NCBI GenBank assembly: GCA_007133095.1
Contig: SLNK01000052.1
Coordinates: 1-5,786, forward strand
Length of the DNA stretch: 5,786 bases
Reading direction: 5' to 3'
Source: Candidatus Peregrinibacteria bacterium
GTDB taxonomy: Bacteria; Patescibacteriota; Gracilibacteria; UBA1369; LOWO2-01-FULL-3
The notes below the pieces were generated by a model that was given only the letters and a program-made list of their open reading frames with translations, searched no databases and was not told where the DNA came from. Below, in pieces: positions 4,496 to 5,786 of the stretch. Position numbers and translations under genes: made by a program. The stretch's first letter is position 1. Each line of letters begins with the position of its first letter.

Positions 4496-5786
4496 TTACC
4501 TAAAAACATCAAACAACATACTGGTCACGCTACCGGAGGATCTTTCGGTAGGATTGAAGGCGAAAACCCTTACGGAATGTCTGCCCGTATCAAGAGTATC
4601 CGGGACTTCCGCAACAAACCTTCCATCGGAAGCGTCAGCCATAACAACGGAAGAGAAAGTAACGCTCTGCCAAGTCAAAACAATAAAATCCGCAAATCCC
4701 GCTTCTCCATCAAGCTTAAGCAAGCCGGTCTCGGGATCCTCAAACAATTGGAAATTTGTCTTCTCCGTCTCCAATTCTTCAACAACCCGTATTCTGGAAA
4801 CACTGCCGGTCGTCTCATCTTTAGAAAGAACAATCAACCTGATAAAAGTCTTTACCCACATAACACTTCCAAACCTTTCATCAAGAACCGATCTTATAAA
4901 CTCTTTAGTCCAAGAAACACTGCCAAGTCTCTCCTCCGCTTTCACAAACACATAGTATTCGCCAAGTTCTAGATTATCTTCAACAAGAAGGGCTCCGCGT
5001 CCGCGTTCATCAAGCAAGAAATCTTCAGCAAAAGCAACCTGATTCCCCATATCGTTGACAGATACGGCCCACACATCAACAGATTGATATGGATACCCTA
5101 CAACCCTGACAAGGAAAGAATCTTGTCCCACAACAGCGTCAAAAGCATCATCACCAAATCCCACAACAGCGTACGGTTTCTCCGGAACCGTGTCATGGAA
5201 CGGATATATTCCCGCCCACAACATATCGGTCAGATCATCGTTTTTCTCAAAGACAGGCAGTCCAAGCCTCGTCTTAGCCAAATCACTGACTCCGTCTCCC
5301 ATAGCGTTTGACTGTGAATTCACCAAAAACGGCACTTTTCCTTCGGCTTCAGCCATAAGGATAAATTGTCTTATCTTCAAAACGGTCTCACCGTCATCCA
5401 ATAAACATTCTCCCGTACCGAACATATCGACACAAATCATCACATCATCCATACTGCTGATAACTTCCGTTCTGCCGTCATCCAGATACAATTCCAAGGT
5501 TTCCTCAGCTTCAAGCGCTTCATTTACGGAAAATCTCAACAGATCCGAAACTCTGGATATAATATCTTTCTTTTCTTCTTCTGAAAGCTCTCCTTCCACA
5601 AATTTATCGAAAGCCGATTCTATATCCTCATGAGCGTCATAATATTTTTGATGTTTTTCAGGAACAACGATACCTCTGGCCTGTTGTTCGGAAAGGAACC
5701 TGTTGTGTACCTCGTTCACGACCGCGGAAGGAATCAGGGGTTTTACAGGTTTAGGAGTAACAAGTCTTGTTATAGTGCTTATTGCC
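4496..5786 (-). CDS. Probable exported protein with C-terminal Ig-like beta-sandwich modules (5' end beyond window)
   Basis: The frame is open to the window edge, 22 codons beyond a possible GTG start at 5719, so the gene is almost certainly cut. Residues here are counted from that GTG. The first visible part is proline- and lysine-rich (TPKPVKPLIP), like a linker behind a membrane or signal segment that would lie off the window. An acidic helical region follows (about 21-75), then a mixed region with VMICVDMFGTGECL (93-106) that I cannot assign. Two beta-rich modules end the protein, at about 183-280 and 333-406. Both share the pattern L-x-x-G-x-(Y/H)-x-V-x-V-x-A followed by GSV (LELGEYYVFVKAEERLGSV and LDTGRHSVRVFAF...GSV), as in Ig-like folds of bacterial surface proteins. 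Between them the terminal strand motif is duplicated. No catalytic signature or sorting motif is seen. Surface location or adhesion is inferred from fold pattern only. Confidence 0.8.
   Translation of the reverse strand, partial: AISTITRLVTPKPVKPLIPSAVVNEVHNRFLSEQQARGIVVPEKHQKYYDAHEDIESAFDKFVEGELSEEEKKDIISRVSDLLRFSVNEALEAEETLELYLDDGRTEVISSMDDVMICVDMFGTGECLLDDGETVLKIRQFILMAEAEGKVPFLVNSQSNAMGDGVSDLAKTRLGLPVFEKNDDLTDMLWAGIYPFHDTVPEKPYAVVGFGDDAFDAVVGQDSFLVRVVGYPYQSVDVWAVSVNDMGNQVAFAEDFLLDERGRGALLVEDNLELGEYYVFVKAEERLGSVSWTKEFIRSVLDERFGSVMWVKTFIRLIVLSKDETTGSVSRIRVVEELETEKTNFQLFEDPETGLLKLDGEAGFADFIVLTWQSVTFSSVVMADASDGRFVAEVPDTLDTGRHSVRVFAFNPTERSSGSVTSMLFDVFR
4823..4930 (-). repeat. Degenerate 2 x 54-bp (18-codon) repeat of a GSV-x-W strand motif
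   Basis: In coding direction unit 1 (4930-4877) reads RLGSVSWTKEFIRSVLDE and unit 2 (4876-4823) begins RFGSVMWVKTFIRLIV. The arginine, GSV, tryptophan, lysine and FIR positions are shared in register. Further GSV strands occur shortly after (TTGSVSRIRVV) and at the C terminus (SSGSVTSMLF). The nucleotide copies have diverged, so this is an older duplication than the 39-bp repeat. It looks like amplification of the last beta strand of an Ig-like module. Confidence 0.7.

Noticed and set aside
4487..4972. A 161-codon open frame on the plus strand opposite the Ig-like protein gene.
   Set aside because: The composition is that of a reverse-complement shadow, and the minus-strand frame is longer, open to the window edge and has domain-like repeats.
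1..5786. CRISPR arrays, tRNA or rRNA genes, insertion sequences, attachment sites.
   Set aside because: Nearly the whole window is accounted for by coding sequence, and no spaced direct repeats, terminal inverted repeats or RNA gene signatures are seen.

Overview
All recognisable genes lie on the minus strand, so the window reads right to left. It is very compact: the longest non-coding gap is about 64 bases, and neighbouring genes overlap or sit within about 25 bases of each other. The code is the standard bacterial one. Glycine is always GGN, and rpiB ends in a tandem TGA TGA with TGA acting as a stop. The compactness, the lack of clear Shine-Dalgarno sites, the divergent core enzymes and the unrecognised Ig-like or low-complexity proteins would suit a small-genome uncultivated bacterium of the Patescibacteria/CPR type. 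The standard code argues against Gracilibacteria/Absconditabacteria, which read TGA as glycine. This placement is an inference of low to moderate confidence; there is no rRNA or other marker here.

Upstream region (5786 down to about 3478). First comes the 3' part of a gene for a large, probably exported protein with two C-terminal Ig-like beta-sandwich modules and a duplicated GSV-x-W strand motif; its 5' end is off the window. A good sigma70-type promoter (TTCACA, 17 bp, TATAAT) follows within the 60 bases after its stop. That promoter drives an unrecognised 318-residue protein with a perfect 39-bp (13-codon) tandem duplication, a weak hydrophobic segment, an acidic linker and a beta-rich glycine-containing C-terminal region.

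Downstream region (3468 down to 1). A second promoter-like site (TTGTTT, 17 bp, TAAAAT) precedes six tightly packed genes: ndk, a split transketolase N subunit, a very short transketolase C subunit, prs, rpiB and rpe (cut by the window edge). Together they read as a pentose-phosphate-to-nucleotide operon. Transketolase, Rpe and RpiB interconvert sugar phosphates and make ribose 5-phosphate, Prs turns it into PRPP, and Ndk balances nucleoside triphosphates.

The most unusual item is the transketolase pair. The ThDP/Mg motif and the ThDP-activating glutamate are kept. However, the C subunit has lost its whole C-terminal domain, the conserved GEDG-x-THQ loop and, by alignment, the phosphate-binding arginine. 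The N subunit lacks several of the usual active-site histidines. This could be a minimal transketolase or a ThDP enzyme with a changed substrate.
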